From contig NZ_LNNH01000016.1 in assembly GCF_001542915.1 (NCBI RefSeq), positions 1 to 64,000 on the forward strand: DNA of 64,000 nucleotides, given 5' to 3'. A program made the position numbers and the translations under genes. This DNA comes from Peribacillus simplex (lineage in GTDB: Bacteria; Bacillota; Bacilli; Bacillales; DSM-1321). Each line of letters opens with the position of its first letter. Positions within the stretch are counted from its first letter, which is position 1. This document shows positions 35,812 to 44,543 of the stretch, one piece after another. The notes beneath the pieces were generated by a model. That model was not told the origin of the DNA. It saw only the letters and a program-made list of their open reading frames with translations, and did not search any database.

Positions 35812-35949
35812 TTACCTTAAAAAAATCCATCGTTTCGCTTTCAATCTTTGTAAAAGCCTCAGCAATTCAGCATTATCTTTATGTATCCGTTGCTCGGATG
35901 GTGAAGCGGAGGGGGCCGGGATGTTCACTCTCTCGGGTTTTTTGTTCAT
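35812..35949 (-). CDS. Small ORF behind spoIISAB, candidate SpoIISC-like antitoxin
   Basis: 45 codons plus stop: MNKKPERVNIPAPSASPSEQ, then a basic amphipathic helix (DNAELLRLLQRLKAKRWIF). It reads in the same direction as spoIISA-spoIISB, 97 bp behind spoIISB. B. subtilis has a third gene, spoIISC, also recalled as 45 residues and acting as a second antitoxin, so position and size fit; sequence similarity cannot be tested here. A GGAAGGG ribosome site lies about 11 nt upstream, somewhat far. Confidence 0.5.
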   Translation of the reverse strand: MNKKPERVNIPAPSASPSEQRIHKDNAELLRLLQRLKAKRWIFLR

Positions 35950-36046
35950 ATTCTGAAAGACCCTTCCTATTCTTTAGTTTTGAATAGTATATGCGGGTTT
36001 TTCACAAATATCATAAGGCATTAGGAACAACCCCCTGCCCTAATTC

Positions 36047-36226
36047 CTATAAAACACTTTTTAAGCGGCTGAAGCGTGCCGACTTTTCTTTATCTTTCAG
36101 GATAACGCGTTCGTTCTGTTTCATCACTTTTTTGGTATGCGGGCTTAACCCAACATCGGGTATCTTAACCTGTGGTTTGATTACAGCAACCGAAACTTCA
36201 CTGCCGACTTTATCATAAATGCTCAT
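36047..36226 (-). CDS. spoIISB: SpoIISB antitoxin
   Basis: 59 residues. SPHTKKVMKQNERVI in the C-terminal half matches the SpoIISB segment (SPHTARIFKENERLI as remembered) that wraps around SpoIISA's cytosolic domain. The small, basic, disordered character fits. Its ATG follows the stop codon of spoIISA directly, with GAAGG inside the end of the toxin gene, so translation is coupled. It neutralises the toxin by direct binding. Confidence 0.85.
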   Translation of the reverse strand: MSIYDKVGSEVSVAVIKPQVKIPDVGLSPHTKKVMKQNERVILKDKEKSARFSRLKSVL

Positions 36227-36976
36227 CTAACCTTCACCACCTGGATTTTGTTTTATGACCATATCGAACATCATGATCAGTAATGCTATCAATAAACAAT
36301 CGACTTCTGAAACGAAGCTTTCCGATTTAACGTCAAGGATATATGGTTCCATCAAAATGCTTACTGGCTGGAGTGCCATTTTTTCTTCATCATTATAATA
36401 CGTATCTTCTCTTTCCAATGTAGCACGAATGGTGCTGCCATTCAAGTTAGGATGCCCAGTCATCACCATTTGCTTGTCCTGTTCCGTCTTGAAAGGAAGA
36501 ATGTTCACGCTCATCGCTTCCTTTGCAGCATAAGCTTGAAGGAGAATGCTCAAATAAGCCAGGTACTCCTTATTCGTTTGATAGTATTCAGGTATTCCTT
36601 CTTTCTTTAACAAGTGAAACATATTTTTGACCTTTTCCCTATTGTCCGTTAAAAGCTTGTCGCTTTCCGCAACGGCTTTTGTTGCGTAGGACAATTCATT
36701 GTCGCCAATTTTCGATATATACATGCTCAAGAACACAAACATATCAATCAGAATGAACACAACTGCCATGATCAAAAAGTTTTTCCACTCGTTGAATATA
36801 CTCATCGGATAGAAATTCCAATAAATCAGCGCTCCCAGTATAAAAATGATATACCAGGTTTTTCGGATCGCTTCGATTTTTTTACTTATCTTGTCTTTAT
36901 ATTTCCAAGACAAGATAACATAGGCCAATAAAGCAAAAAACACCGCCCAGACAAAGACTCTGAAAAAAATTAACAA
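36227..36976 (-). CDS. spoIISA: SpoIISA membrane toxin
   Basis: 249 residues, like B. subtilis SpoIISA (248). Three membrane helices lie in the first 90 residues; AIRKTWYIIFILGALIYWNF matches the region AIRKTWYLLFVLGAMVYW of the known protein. The cytosolic GAF-like domain follows and ends ...GGEG as in the family. Unopposed, the toxin damages the membrane. The start is a TTG at 36976 with GGGGG 7 nt upstream. It is followed without gap by spoIISB. Confidence 0.9.
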   Translation of the reverse strand: MLIFFRVFVWAVFFALLAYVILSWKYKDKISKKIEAIRKTWYIIFILGALIYWNFYPMSIFNEWKNFLIMAVVFILIDMFVFLSMYISKIGDNELSYATKAVAESDKLLTDNREKVKNMFHLLKKEGIPEYYQTNKEYLAYLSILLQAYAAKEAMSVNILPFKTEQDKQMVMTGHPNLNGSTIRATLEREDTYYNDEEKMALQPVSILMEPYILDVKSESFVSEVDCLLIALLIMMFDMVIKQNPGGEG

Positions 36977-37214
36977 CCGTTATCCCCCTGCCCCTCATAC
37001 GCCGTTTATATAACTTCTCTCTATATTATTCATTTCATCTACCTCTTTTCCCTGCCTGGAATTTGTGAAACTTATGCCACTCCCCTAAAGTTTCACTTTA
37101 TAAAGAACGCTTTCTCAAGGGTGGATATTTACGGGACATCTTAGTAAATAACCTTAGTTATTCTGTGATATGATAAGTAACAAAAATATTTGATTTATAT
37201 GGAGGAACATCATC

Positions 37215-38300
37215 ATGCTGAAAATTGTAAAAATCATCGTTTCTTCTTTTATTTTATTGTTCCTTTTCCTTAAGCTTTATCCTCCACTAGGGAAAAGGAC
37301 GACGAAAGCAAAAGTGAGAATGTTCAATGAGAAAGATAATTTCGCCAATGGGAAATTCCAAAATCAGGTCCCCACAAGTCAAGCGATGAGTTTAAAGCAT
37401 ATGGGCTCCATATTACGGGATTACATAAGAGGCAATCCGAAAAAAAGGCCAAACACCCCTATCACGATTAACACAAAAGGGATGGCCGCTGATGATTCCA
37501 ATAAGATTACCTGGTTTGGCCATTCCGCCTTCATGTTGGAATTGGATGGTAAAACGATCCTGGTGGACCCTATGTTCGGCAAGGCCCCCACTCCCTTTCC
37601 TTGGTTCGGCAACAAGCGGTTTAGCGGCGAGCTGCCCGTTGACCTGGATTCGCTGCCACCTATCGATGCCGTTATACTATCGCATGACCACTATGACCAT
37701 TTGGATTATCACTCAATAAAGAACTTGAAAGACAAAGTGGGGCAGTTCATCGTTCCCCTCGGTGTCGGGGGACATCTGGAGCGCTGGGGCGTTAACGAAG
37801 AATTGATTTCAGAACATAATTGGTGGGATGAGGTTTCATTCAAGGGTTTGCATTTAGTCTGTACCCCTGCCAGGCATTTTTCCGGACGGAGTTTAACGGA
37901 TGGCAATACCACGCTTTGGTGTTCCTGGGTGATCAGTGGTGAGCGGCAAAACATATTTTTCAGCGGCGATAGTGGCTATGGGACCCACTTTAAAGAAATC
38001 GGCGAGAAATACGGGCCATTTGATTTAACCTTGATGGAATGCGGCCAATATGATGAACGCTGGTCCACGATTCATATGATGCCTGAAGAAACGGTTCAAG
38101 CACATATCGATGTACAAGGAAAAAGGATGATCCCGATTCATTGGGCTGGATTCACCCTCTCCTTTCATGATTGGACAGATCCGATCGTACGGGTAACCAA
38201 AGCCGCCAATGAACTTGACGTTCAGATCTGTACCCCGCAACTGGGAGAACCAGTACAGATCGGTGCAAAAGAATTCCCGCAAACAGAATGGTGGAAGTAA
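37215..38300 (+). CDS. MBL-fold hydrolase, NAPE-PLD / UlaG-like, membrane anchored
   Basis: 361 residues. An N-terminal membrane helix (about 5-22) is followed by the beta-lactamase_2 domain: WFGHSAFMLELDGKTILVDP, the metal motif LSHDHYDHLD, and CTPARHFSGR and FSGDSGYGTHF with later ligands. This resembles the N-acylphosphatidylethanolamine phospholipase D-like group; a phospholipid-type substrate is only a family-based guess. GGAGG precedes the ATG. A terminator follows at 38302-38333. Confidence 0.82.
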   Translation: MLKIVKIIVSSFILLFLFLKLYPPLGKRTTKAKVRMFNEKDNFANGKFQNQVPTSQAMSLKHMGSILRDYIRGNPKKRPNTPITINTKGMAADDSNKITWFGHSAFMLELDGKTILVDPMFGKAPTPFPWFGNKRFSGELPVDLDSLPPIDAVILSHDHYDHLDYHSIKNLKDKVGQFIVPLGVGGHLERWGVNEELISEHNWWDEVSFKGLHLVCTPARHFSGRSLTDGNTTLWCSWVISGERQNIFFSGDSGYGTHFKEIGEKYGPFDLTLMECGQYDERWSTIHMMPEETVQAHIDVQGKRMIPIHWAGFTLSFHDWTDPIVRVTKAANELDVQICTPQLGEPVQIGAKEFPQTEWWK

Positions 38301-38301
38301 A

Positions 38302-38333
38302 AATGGTCCATCCCGATTGGGGTGGACCATTTC
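38302..38333. terminator. Bidirectional terminator
   Basis: 14-bp stem AAATGGTCCATCCC / GGGGTGGACCATTT (one G-T pair) with a 4-nt loop between convergent genes. Confidence 0.85.
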
Positions 38334-38335
38334 TT

Positions 38336-39289
38336 TCATTTCACACTTCGTTCCTGCTTATATCCGAAATTCAATTTTAAGGAAGGCTCTTTCTTCCCTC
38401 CAAAGTAATTCGTGCCAACCACACCTAAAATGATCAGTATCGACCCCGTAATATCATAAATGGTGATCTTTTCATGCAAGATGATCGCTCCTGCAGCAAT
38501 CGTGACAACTGTGGAGAGGTTGGCGAACACGCTCATTTGCGACGCTTTGATTTTTGTTAAAATCGCATTCGACAATAACGAGGTAACCAGGGAAGCCAAT
38601 ATTCCCAAATACAAAATGGAGCTGATGAATTCCATGCTTGACCATGGTGAGAGGAATTCCTCCATCGAACCTTGCTTCAGATGGGAAAATAGCGCGGCAG
38701 CATTAAAAATGACGAAACCCGTTCCCATCATGAAAAAGGACATTTCACCTGGTGTATAGTCCTTGGCGAGTGAACGTGTCATCGTTGTATAACAAGCGGT
38801 GGCAATGCAGGATAGCAGTATCAATATCATTCCAAGCATATCGGAAAAATTGATGGTACTCCCTTTCACCACAAAAATAAAAATGACTCCCATTACTGAT
38901 AAAACAATTGAAAGCTTTTGATATAAAGAAGTTTTCTCCTTCAAAAAATATCCAGCGATCATCATGGTTAGAATCGGGGTAAAGGCAGATAAAATTCCAG
39001 CATCCGTCGATTGTGAATATTTTAACCCAAAAGTTTGAAACGCAAAGAAAAGAGTCGGGAATAATAATGAAAGAGGAATCAAGTACTTTATCGATTCCCA
39101 CGTATAATTCACCTTAATGACTTTCATGGCGACAAGCAATAAAATGATGACGAATGAGACGGTGAATCGGAATGCCAAAGTATCCAGCGGATTCGATTCA
39201 GCAATGGCCATCTTCGTGAACAAAAAAGATAAGCCGACTATACTTGCATGTATTATCGCCAGCATGTATGCAAATGTTCGGGATTTCAT
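38336..39289 (-). CDS. DMT-superfamily EamA transporter
   Basis: 317 residues, ten membrane helices in two EamA halves. ASIVGLSFLFTKMAIAESNP at the start and SLLSNAILTKIKASQMSVFANLSTVVTIAAGAIILHEKIT in the second half are typical of EamA/RhaT-like metabolite exporters. The substrate cannot be told. AGGAG lies before the ATG. Lone leftward gene. Confidence 0.88.
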   Translation of the reverse strand: MKSRTFAYMLAIIHASIVGLSFLFTKMAIAESNPLDTLAFRFTVSFVIILLLVAMKVIKVNYTWESIKYLIPLSLLFPTLFFAFQTFGLKYSQSTDAGILSAFTPILTMMIAGYFLKEKTSLYQKLSIVLSVMGVIFIFVVKGSTINFSDMLGMILILLSCIATACYTTMTRSLAKDYTPGEMSFFMMGTGFVIFNAAALFSHLKQGSMEEFLSPWSSMEFISSILYLGILASLVTSLLSNAILTKIKASQMSVFANLSTVVTIAAGAIILHEKITIYDITGSILIILGVVGTNYFGGKKEPSLKLNFGYKQERSVK

Positions 39290-39392
39290 GGTTTCAACTC
39301 CTCAACTAGATTACGATAGTTCCGTTTTAGGTATAGTACCCCATGCATCTCCATCGCAACCCAAATGAAGCGTATTTTTGGGATGTGTCCCT

Positions 39393-39581
39393 TTAAACTG
39401 TAAACACTCCACTCTCGATTTCATACTCTCCTTCCATTACATATAAGCCCATGGCCACCTGGAGAGTTTTTTGCTCGCTATCCGTCATCAGCATCAAATA
39501 TTTTGAGGCTCCAACAATCTTGGCAAGGATAGATTTCATGCTGTACATTGTTGCCCACCGATGATTTTCATTTTTTTTCAA
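39393..39581 (-). CDS. Small protein of unknown function
   Basis: 62 residues (or 51 from an internal ATG at 39548). An N-terminal helix (SMKSILAKIVGASKYLMLM), a polar middle (TDSEQKTLQVAMGLYVM) and an acidic end (EGEYEIESG). The ribosome binding site is poor. It reads as a plausible small protein but I recognise no family. Confidence 0.4.
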   Translation of the reverse strand: MKKNENHRWATMYSMKSILAKIVGASKYLMLMTDSEQKTLQVAMGLYVMEGEYEIESGVFTV

Positions 39582-39632
39582 AGAGCCTGTTAAATATGGT
39601 AAAATTTCAACGAGAAAGCGAGGGATACATAG

Positions 39633-39959
39633 ATGTTAGTAACGATCGGGATATTCCTTATGGCTGGCCTTGCTGAAATTGGCGGAGGATATCTTATTTG
39701 GCAATGGTTAAGAGAAGGCAAATCCATTTATCTAGGTTTGATTGGAGGCTTCGGGCTGGTGTTATACGGCATCATTGCCACTTTCCAAACGTTTCCTACC
39801 TTTGGGCGTGTCTATGCCGCTTATGGCGGGGTTTTCATTGTCTTATCGGTATTATGGGGATGGGGCATCGATAGGAAAACGCCAGATGCATTCGATTGGA
39901 TTGGGGCTGGCATCTGTTTAGTCGGTGTTTCAGTCATCCTCTGGGCTCCCAGACACTGA
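39633..39959 (+). CDS. ynfA: YnfA-family (UPF0060) membrane protein
   Basis: 108 residues, four membrane helices, the usual family length. [42 protein letters not shown] and [18 protein letters not shown] are hallmark blocks. Related to SMR-type proteins, but a transport function is not firmly shown. GAGGG lies 8 nt before the ATG. Confidence 0.93.
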   Translation: MLVTIGIFLMAGLAEIGGGYLIWQWLREGKSIYLGLIGGFGLVLYGIIATFQTFPTFGRVYAAYGGVFIVLSVLWGWGIDRKTPDAFDWIGAGICLVGVSVILWAPRH

Positions 39960-40016
39960 AAACGACGGACGAAAAAAAGAACAATCAACACTTACCTTTA
40001 TGTCATACCAACAAAA

Positions 40017-40039
40017 AAAATCCCTCTTTGAGGGATTTT
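40017..40039 (-). terminator. Terminator of the small membrane protein gene
   Basis: AAAATCCCTC / GAGGGATTTT with a 3-nt loop, flanked by an A-run on the plus strand, i.e. a T-run for leftward transcription. Confidence 0.8.
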
Positions 40040-40050
40040 GACTTTATGCA

Positions 40051-40239
40051 TTAAGCATCCATTGCTTCCTTGCGCTTTCTTTCCCTTGATTCAGTAAATA
40101 AATCATAAGCAAGATAAAGAATGATGGCTCCGCCTAACAATTTAATGTACAACGGTATTTCCGCTACAAAGAAATAAACCATTGAGAATAATGTCCCGAT
40201 CATGCATAACCAAAATATTAAATGTTTTAAAATTTTCAA
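40051..40239 (-). CDS. Small two-helix membrane protein
   Basis: 62 residues from a TTG at 40239 (GGAG 8 nt upstream). Two hydrophobic helices (about 5-25 and 30-48) and a charged C-terminus (TESRERKRKEAMDA). Function unknown; no family recognised. A terminator follows directly, supporting a real gene. Confidence 0.65.
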   Translation of the reverse strand: MKILKHLIFWLCMIGTLFSMVYFFVAEIPLYIKLLGGAIILYLAYDLFTESRERKRKEAMDA

Positions 40240-40538
40240 CGTGGTGACTCCTCTCAAAAGATGAGATTAATTACTGCTCCCCTCCCTTTTCAAGGAGGAA
40301 TTAATTATCCGTACACTCATTCTAACATTTTTTCTTAAGATATTGGAGCAATACGTATTACGAAATTATGAACAATGAGTGCAGTTTCTACTTCTTTTCC
40401 TTCATTACTGTAAGAGCATGGAAGATTAGATCAATGCGAGCATGTGAAGTAATCCGCACTGTAAATGGACTGCCAAAAAGAAGAAAAGCACGAAATAATA
40501 GCAGAAATCCTCTCCTTTCATGCCTTTGCATGGAATGC

Positions 40539-41894
40539 TCAATTCTTCGTTTCGACTTTCATGCCAGCTCTTTGCTTAGAAAGATCACTTTTGTAGTAAT
40601 CCTGTTTCACTGGAACAAATGATAAAGCGATGGCGGCAATTAGACCAGGAATGGCAAAGGCAATGAAATTTAATTGAATGGGTAATGAAATGGATAATAA
40701 AAAACCGCCAAGTATCGGTCCAAGCATCCCGCCAATCCTTCCGATCCCAGAGGCCACGCCAAGTGCCGTCGACCGGATGACGGCTGGGTAGTATTGGGAA
40801 ACAAAGGCCTGTATAAGGTTCTGGGAACCAATCGTACAAGCTCCTGCAACAGCTACCAATATGTAAATCCAGAACAAGTTGCCTCCCATACCCATTAAAG
40901 TCAAACTGATTGCCCCAAGCGCATACATGGGCACGAGCATTCTTTTAAACCCATATCGATCACACAGTTTAGCAATGATGAGAGTACCCGCGATGGCTCC
41001 CCCTTGAAGGACGACCAAGAAACCTAAGCTTGAGTTCAGTGCATATCCAGCCTCAAGCATCAGCTTTGGAAGCCATGTATTCAATCCGAATATCATCAAC
41101 AAGCACATAAAATAGGCAGTCCAAAACATCAGCGTGCCAAAAGTGCGAGAGTCCTTAAACAACCCAATGATTGGTATGTTTACATCCTTTTTTTCCAAAT
41201 CTAAAATATCGTCTTCCATATTACATTTGTTTGCTGGATCGACCCTGTTCAATATGTTGAGCAATTCCTCTTTTCTATTAACCCGGATAAGATGCGACGT
41301 GGCCTCCGGCAATCGCTTCAGCAAAATAGGTATAAATAACAATGGTATACCCGCAAACCAGAAAATGGATTCCCAACCTACTGAGGGTATAAGTACAATT
41401 CCAAGGATGGGGGCAAGCATTCCGCCAACAGAATAACCGCATAAAACGATTGAAACGACCATGCTCCTCATCCTTTTCGGTGAATAATCCGTCAATAAAG
41501 CAATCACATTTGGCATGACGCCCCCCAGACCCAAGCCCGCTAAAAACCGAAAAGTCGAAAACATCGAAGGCGTATCTACAAAACCACATAACAACGTAAA
41601 TAAACTAAATAAAATCAATGAGATGGCAATAACTTTCTTTCTGCCAATCCGATCCGCCAATATGCCAAAAAAGATTGCCCCGAACATCATTCCAAACAAA
41701 CCGTAGCTTCCCATGGCCCCTGCCTCGACTGAAGTGAGGTTCCACTCATCGGTCAATATCGGAACGACTGTCCCATAAATAACAAGATCGTAGCCATCAA
41801 AAAGGATAATTACGAAGCACCATGCTAGCAAACCGAAATGAAAGCGGTTAAATCGACTGTTGCCTATTACCTCTGCCGTGTTGATTTTAGCCAT
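40539..41894 (-). CDS. MFS transporter, aromatic acid:H+ symporter (AAHS) type
   Basis: 451 residues, 12 membrane helices. FDGYDLVIYGTVVPILTDEW in helix 1 is the DGxDxxxYG motif of PcaK/BenK-type symporters, and GILADRIGRKK is the MFS loop. Likely takes up benzoate-, hydroxybenzoate- or other aromatic acids with protons. I start at the ATG at 41894, preceded by GGGAGGAG; an in-frame ATG 20 codons upstream lacks a site. No catabolic enzyme for aromatics lies nearby in this window. Confidence 0.88.
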   Translation of the reverse strand: MAKINTAEVIGNSRFNRFHFGLLAWCFVIILFDGYDLVIYGTVVPILTDEWNLTSVEAGAMGSYGLFGMMFGAIFFGILADRIGRKKVIAISLILFSLFTLLCGFVDTPSMFSTFRFLAGLGLGGVMPNVIALLTDYSPKRMRSMVVSIVLCGYSVGGMLAPILGIVLIPSVGWESIFWFAGIPLLFIPILLKRLPEATSHLIRVNRKEELLNILNRVDPANKCNMEDDILDLEKKDVNIPIIGLFKDSRTFGTLMFWTAYFMCLLMIFGLNTWLPKLMLEAGYALNSSLGFLVVLQGGAIAGTLIIAKLCDRYGFKRMLVPMYALGAISLTLMGMGGNLFWIYILVAVAGACTIGSQNLIQAFVSQYYPAVIRSTALGVASGIGRIGGMLGPILGGFLLSISLPIQLNFIAFAIPGLIAAIALSFVPVKQDYYKSDLSKQRAGMKVETKN

Positions 41895-42092
41895 TAAACT
41901 AACTCCTCCCATGATTTTCGATACATCACCCAAATGACAACGCTTACTTTTCAAAAAAAGATTTCATCACTATTTATACAAATAGTGAACTTTGTTATCT
42001 ATTTATCATTATAAACAGCAATTATCAGATAATTCAATATAAAATTCCACAATCATCAATAATCCAACTTCACCATGCTTCTTCTTCTTGAA

Positions 42093-42328
42093 TACAACAA
42101 AAAAACCAGTTCCTAATGGGAACTGATTTTCAAATTAAAAATGGGAAGCCGCCATTGCCGTATTCAAGTAAGAAAGTTTTAAACCACCACTCCTCAAAGT
42201 GGGTGTTTGCAGAAACAATCCTGTTGTCCAGGTCAGTGACGAGGCATAACATTCCTGTTTCGATGTAAAACTCCCTATTACAGCTTAAAGGTTAAAACTT
42301 AATTATCATTACGAACAACGCAGCTTGT
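42093..42328 (-). ncRNA. 6S RNA (BsrB/SsrS type)
   Basis: About 235 nt read leftward from a sigma-A promoter (TTGCAA-17-TATTAT, -10 at 42340-42335). Ends are joined by a closing stem: AGCUGC-G-UUG-UU-CGU at the 5' end pairs with ACG-G-CAA-UG-GCGGCU near the 3' end. A large bubble holds AAGUUUUAACCUUU, whose complement AAAGGUUAAAACUU is the product RNA start recalled for B. subtilis 6S-2. Internal hairpins include CCACU/AGUGG and GAAACA/UGUUUC. It ends at a hairpin with U-run (GUUCCCAUUAGGAAC). 6S RNA mimics an open promoter and sequesters sigma-A RNA polymerase in stationary phase. Confidence 0.75.
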
Positions 42329-42334
42329 ATAGTT

Positions 42335-42363
42335 ATAATACATAATTTCCTTCAACCTTGCAA
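42335..42363 (-). promoter_or_regulatory. 6S RNA promoter
   Basis: On the minus strand TTGCAA, 17-bp spacer, TATTAT; an overlapping TATAAC is the alternative -10. Confidence 0.6.
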
Positions 42364-42539
42364 GTTATTTCATTCCTTAGCAAGGAAATTATCACGAATT
42401 ATTGAAGGACCGATCACAAAGGATTAATCGCTAGCCTAATCTGTAGGCTTGAATCTTTACAATAAATAGTAAATAGCCTTTGCAAATACATATCAGGGGT
42501 CTATAATATTAACTAACAGATTCGATTGGAGTGATTTTC

Positions 42540-42746
42540 ATGCTTTCAAACATTGGTTTTCCCGGTTTAATAGTGATTCTACTGCTAGCTTTGGTCGTTT
42601 TTGGACCGAATAAGCTCCCGCAAATCGGACGAGCAGTCGGCACCTCCCTCAGGGAGTTCAAGGATGCAACAAAGGGGATTACGGAAGAAATCCAAGAGGA
42701 ATTCAAAGAAGATGTCGAAACGGCTAGGAAAGAATCCGCCAAATGA
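42540..42746 (+). CDS. tatA: TatA-family twin-arginine translocase subunit
   Basis: 68 residues. A short N-terminal membrane helix (IGFPGLIVILLLALVVFGP) with the FGP hinge, then an amphipathic helix KLPQIGRAVGTSLREFKDAT and a charged tail: the TatA/TatE pattern. It oligomerises to let folded Tat substrates cross the membrane. No tatC is beside it. The ATG at 42540 has GGAG 8 nt upstream. The terminator at 42748-42776 is shared with a leftward RNA. Confidence 0.92.
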   Translation: MLSNIGFPGLIVILLLALVVFGPNKLPQIGRAVGTSLREFKDATKGITEEIQEEFKEDVETARKESAK

Positions 42747-42747
42747 A

Positions 42748-42776
42748 AAAGACGCCTGCACGCAGCAGGCGTCTTT
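42748..42776. terminator. Bidirectional terminator (tatA / leftward sRNA)
   Basis: AAAGACGCCTGC / GCAGGCGTCTTT, 12-bp perfect stem with a 5-nt loop and A/T-rich flanks on both sides. Confidence 0.9.
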
Positions 42777-42863
42777 GATGCGTTTGAGGCGTAGAACCGT
42801 CAGGCCACATCCCGACGTTTAGCTAAAAGCTTGTTCTGCGGCTTACACAAATTAGCTCATCGC
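42748..42863 (-). ncRNA. Candidate structured sRNA with a three-way junction
   Basis: About 115 nt transcribed leftward from an excellent promoter (42870-42898) and ending at the terminator shared with tatA. The outer stem pairs GCCGCAGAAC (42842-42833) with GUUCUACGCC (42797-42788), 8 of 10 positions. Inside lie AGCUUUUAGCU (42831-42821) and a 7-bp hairpin CGUCGGG / CCUGACG (42817-42811 with 42804-42798). No open frame of note. I do not recognise it as a known riboswitch or sRNA family. Confidence 0.55.
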
Positions 42864-42869
42864 TTTATT

Positions 42870-42898
42870 AATATAACATTAACCGCTGCTGTTTTCAA
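42870..42898 (-). promoter_or_regulatory. Sigma-A promoter of the candidate sRNA
   Basis: TTGAAA (complement of 42893-42898), exact 17-bp spacer, TATATT (complement of 42870-42875). Confidence 0.7.
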
Positions 42899-42979
42899 GT
42901 ATTTCTTTTTTTGCCAACCTTTTTTTGTAATGATTACTGCGGATATTCTAGCGAGTTGATTTTTGAAATACACAACTCC

Positions 42980-44278
42980 TTACAGGTTCAGTGTCATTTC
43001 CGTCAATTGATCTGAGGAAACCGCAACTTGATTGAACGCTTCGTTAATTTCATCGAATATCGCACTCAGTTCTGTCATCTCCTTGGTTGTTTTAATATTT
43101 TGCTCTTTTACTGTAAGCATGGCCTTGGCGATGTCGGTAAAAAACAAGCCCGTTTCCTTCCCTTGCTTCGTACCTTCCGTGATTTCCCCGCTAACCAAGG
43201 AAATCGATGTATTCATTATATCGGTAAAATGAGCGATGCCGCTAACCAGCTTCACGACCTCCGAGACGGAATCCTTGGTATTTTCCGACAGCTTCCTTAC
43301 CTCACCCGCTACAACCGCAAAACCTTTACCATTTTCACCTGCTCTTGCCGCTTCAATCGCTGCGTTCAGTGCCAACAAATTCGTTTGTTCCGCAATGGAT
43401 GTAATGATCGTGACGATCCGTTCGATTTCCTTGGAAGTTTTCGATAGCTGCTCCATATCCTTGGCAATGATCTTCATCTGCTCCTGCGTTCTCATCAATC
43501 TTTTCTCTAATCCTTGTAACAGCGCCACTCCTTCATTCGATTTCCCCTCTGCCTGAATCGCGATTTCTGATCCCTTCTCGGTGAAACCATGAATTTCAGA
43601 GACCTTATTTGCCATCAATTGAGTCGCCGAGCTAGTCTCCTCACTGATCGCTGCCAACTCTTCTGCATTATGGTTCACCTGCCGCTTTATCGTTTCTTTT
43701 GCGTCCAGGTTTTCTTGACGAATTTTCTCATTTTCAAGTTCATACGCCTCTAAAACGATTTGCTGCTCTAAATTGAAGATTTTTGTGACAGCCAAGATGT
43801 TATTCTGATATTGGTCCATATCCTTTAAGTTGGAAAGCACATGAATGATTACTGATTGCAATAAATCTTGGAATGCGCTCATATACCATTTTGGCTGCAG
43901 TCCGATGCGGACATGCACGTGCGCGATCACATAGCGCTGTTTGATATACGCATCATTGATCGTGCCGCTGAACATTTCGAACATATGTCGATGCAGGGTC
44001 TTTTTCAGCCTTTCAACGGAACTGTTATCAGAAATGATTTCCTTTAATGAAGGTTCATTTTCCAAATTTTTATAAAAATTGTCGACTATTTCGGTCAAAT
44101 GATCTTTCACCTTGTCCTGCATGGAACGAATGATACATAAGTCCGCAATCGTTAGATGAATCATGTCCACTTGCGTCAATACACCCGGATATTCGGTAAT
44201 ATCAATACCGATCTGATCCTTGAATTGCGAGTAATCTATGGTCTCTATTTTCCGCCTGCTTCTCCATCTACTTTTCAT
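42980..44278 (-). CDS. hemAT: HemAT globin-coupled aerotaxis transducer
   Basis: 432 residues, the same length as B. subtilis HemAT as recalled. Residues 15-175 are a sensor globin; [14 protein letters not shown] holds the proximal haem histidine (His122). After a helical linker comes the methyl-accepting signalling domain with the hairpin tip [27 protein letters not shown] (hallmark of MCPs). It binds oxygen and signals through CheA/CheW; it has no membrane helix. The ATG at 44278 is 10 nt after GGGAGG; a GTG one codon earlier is an alternative start. Confidence 0.93.
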   Translation of the reverse strand: MKSRWRSRRKIETIDYSQFKDQIGIDITEYPGVLTQVDMIHLTIADLCIIRSMQDKVKDHLTEIVDNFYKNLENEPSLKEIISDNSSVERLKKTLHRHMFEMFSGTINDAYIKQRYVIAHVHVRIGLQPKWYMSAFQDLLQSVIIHVLSNLKDMDQYQNNILAVTKIFNLEQQIVLEAYELENEKIRQENLDAKETIKRQVNHNAEELAAISEETSSATQLMANKVSEIHGFTEKGSEIAIQAEGKSNEGVALLQGLEKRLMRTQEQMKIIAKDMEQLSKTSKEIERIVTIITSIAEQTNLLALNAAIEAARAGENGKGFAVVAGEVRKLSENTKDSVSEVVKLVSGIAHFTDIMNTSISLVSGEITEGTKQGKETGLFFTDIAKAMLTVKEQNIKTTKEMTELSAIFDEINEAFNQVAVSSDQLTEMTLNL

Positions 44279-44543
44279 CACTAAATTGCCTCCCATTTTC
44301 TCTACCACTATTTATTATTTCGACATAGTGCCCAACTTTCTTTAATTATTTAGATAAAACTGCCTATGAATAAGTACTTTTCACCCATATCTAAGGACCT
44401 TGTACGCTGATCTATAACAAAAGAGGATTACCGGAGCTTTGAAGACATTTAGGATGTTGACGCAATCACCGTTCATCTCTATACTTATTAAGTCATAAGA
44501 AAAGAACGGGACATATATATACTAATTGGAAAAGGTGACAAGC

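Noticed and set aside
42788-42842. The three-way junction as a purine or c-di-GMP riboswitch
   Set aside because: The conserved junction bases of these classes are not present, and no gene lies downstream on that strand before the terminator.
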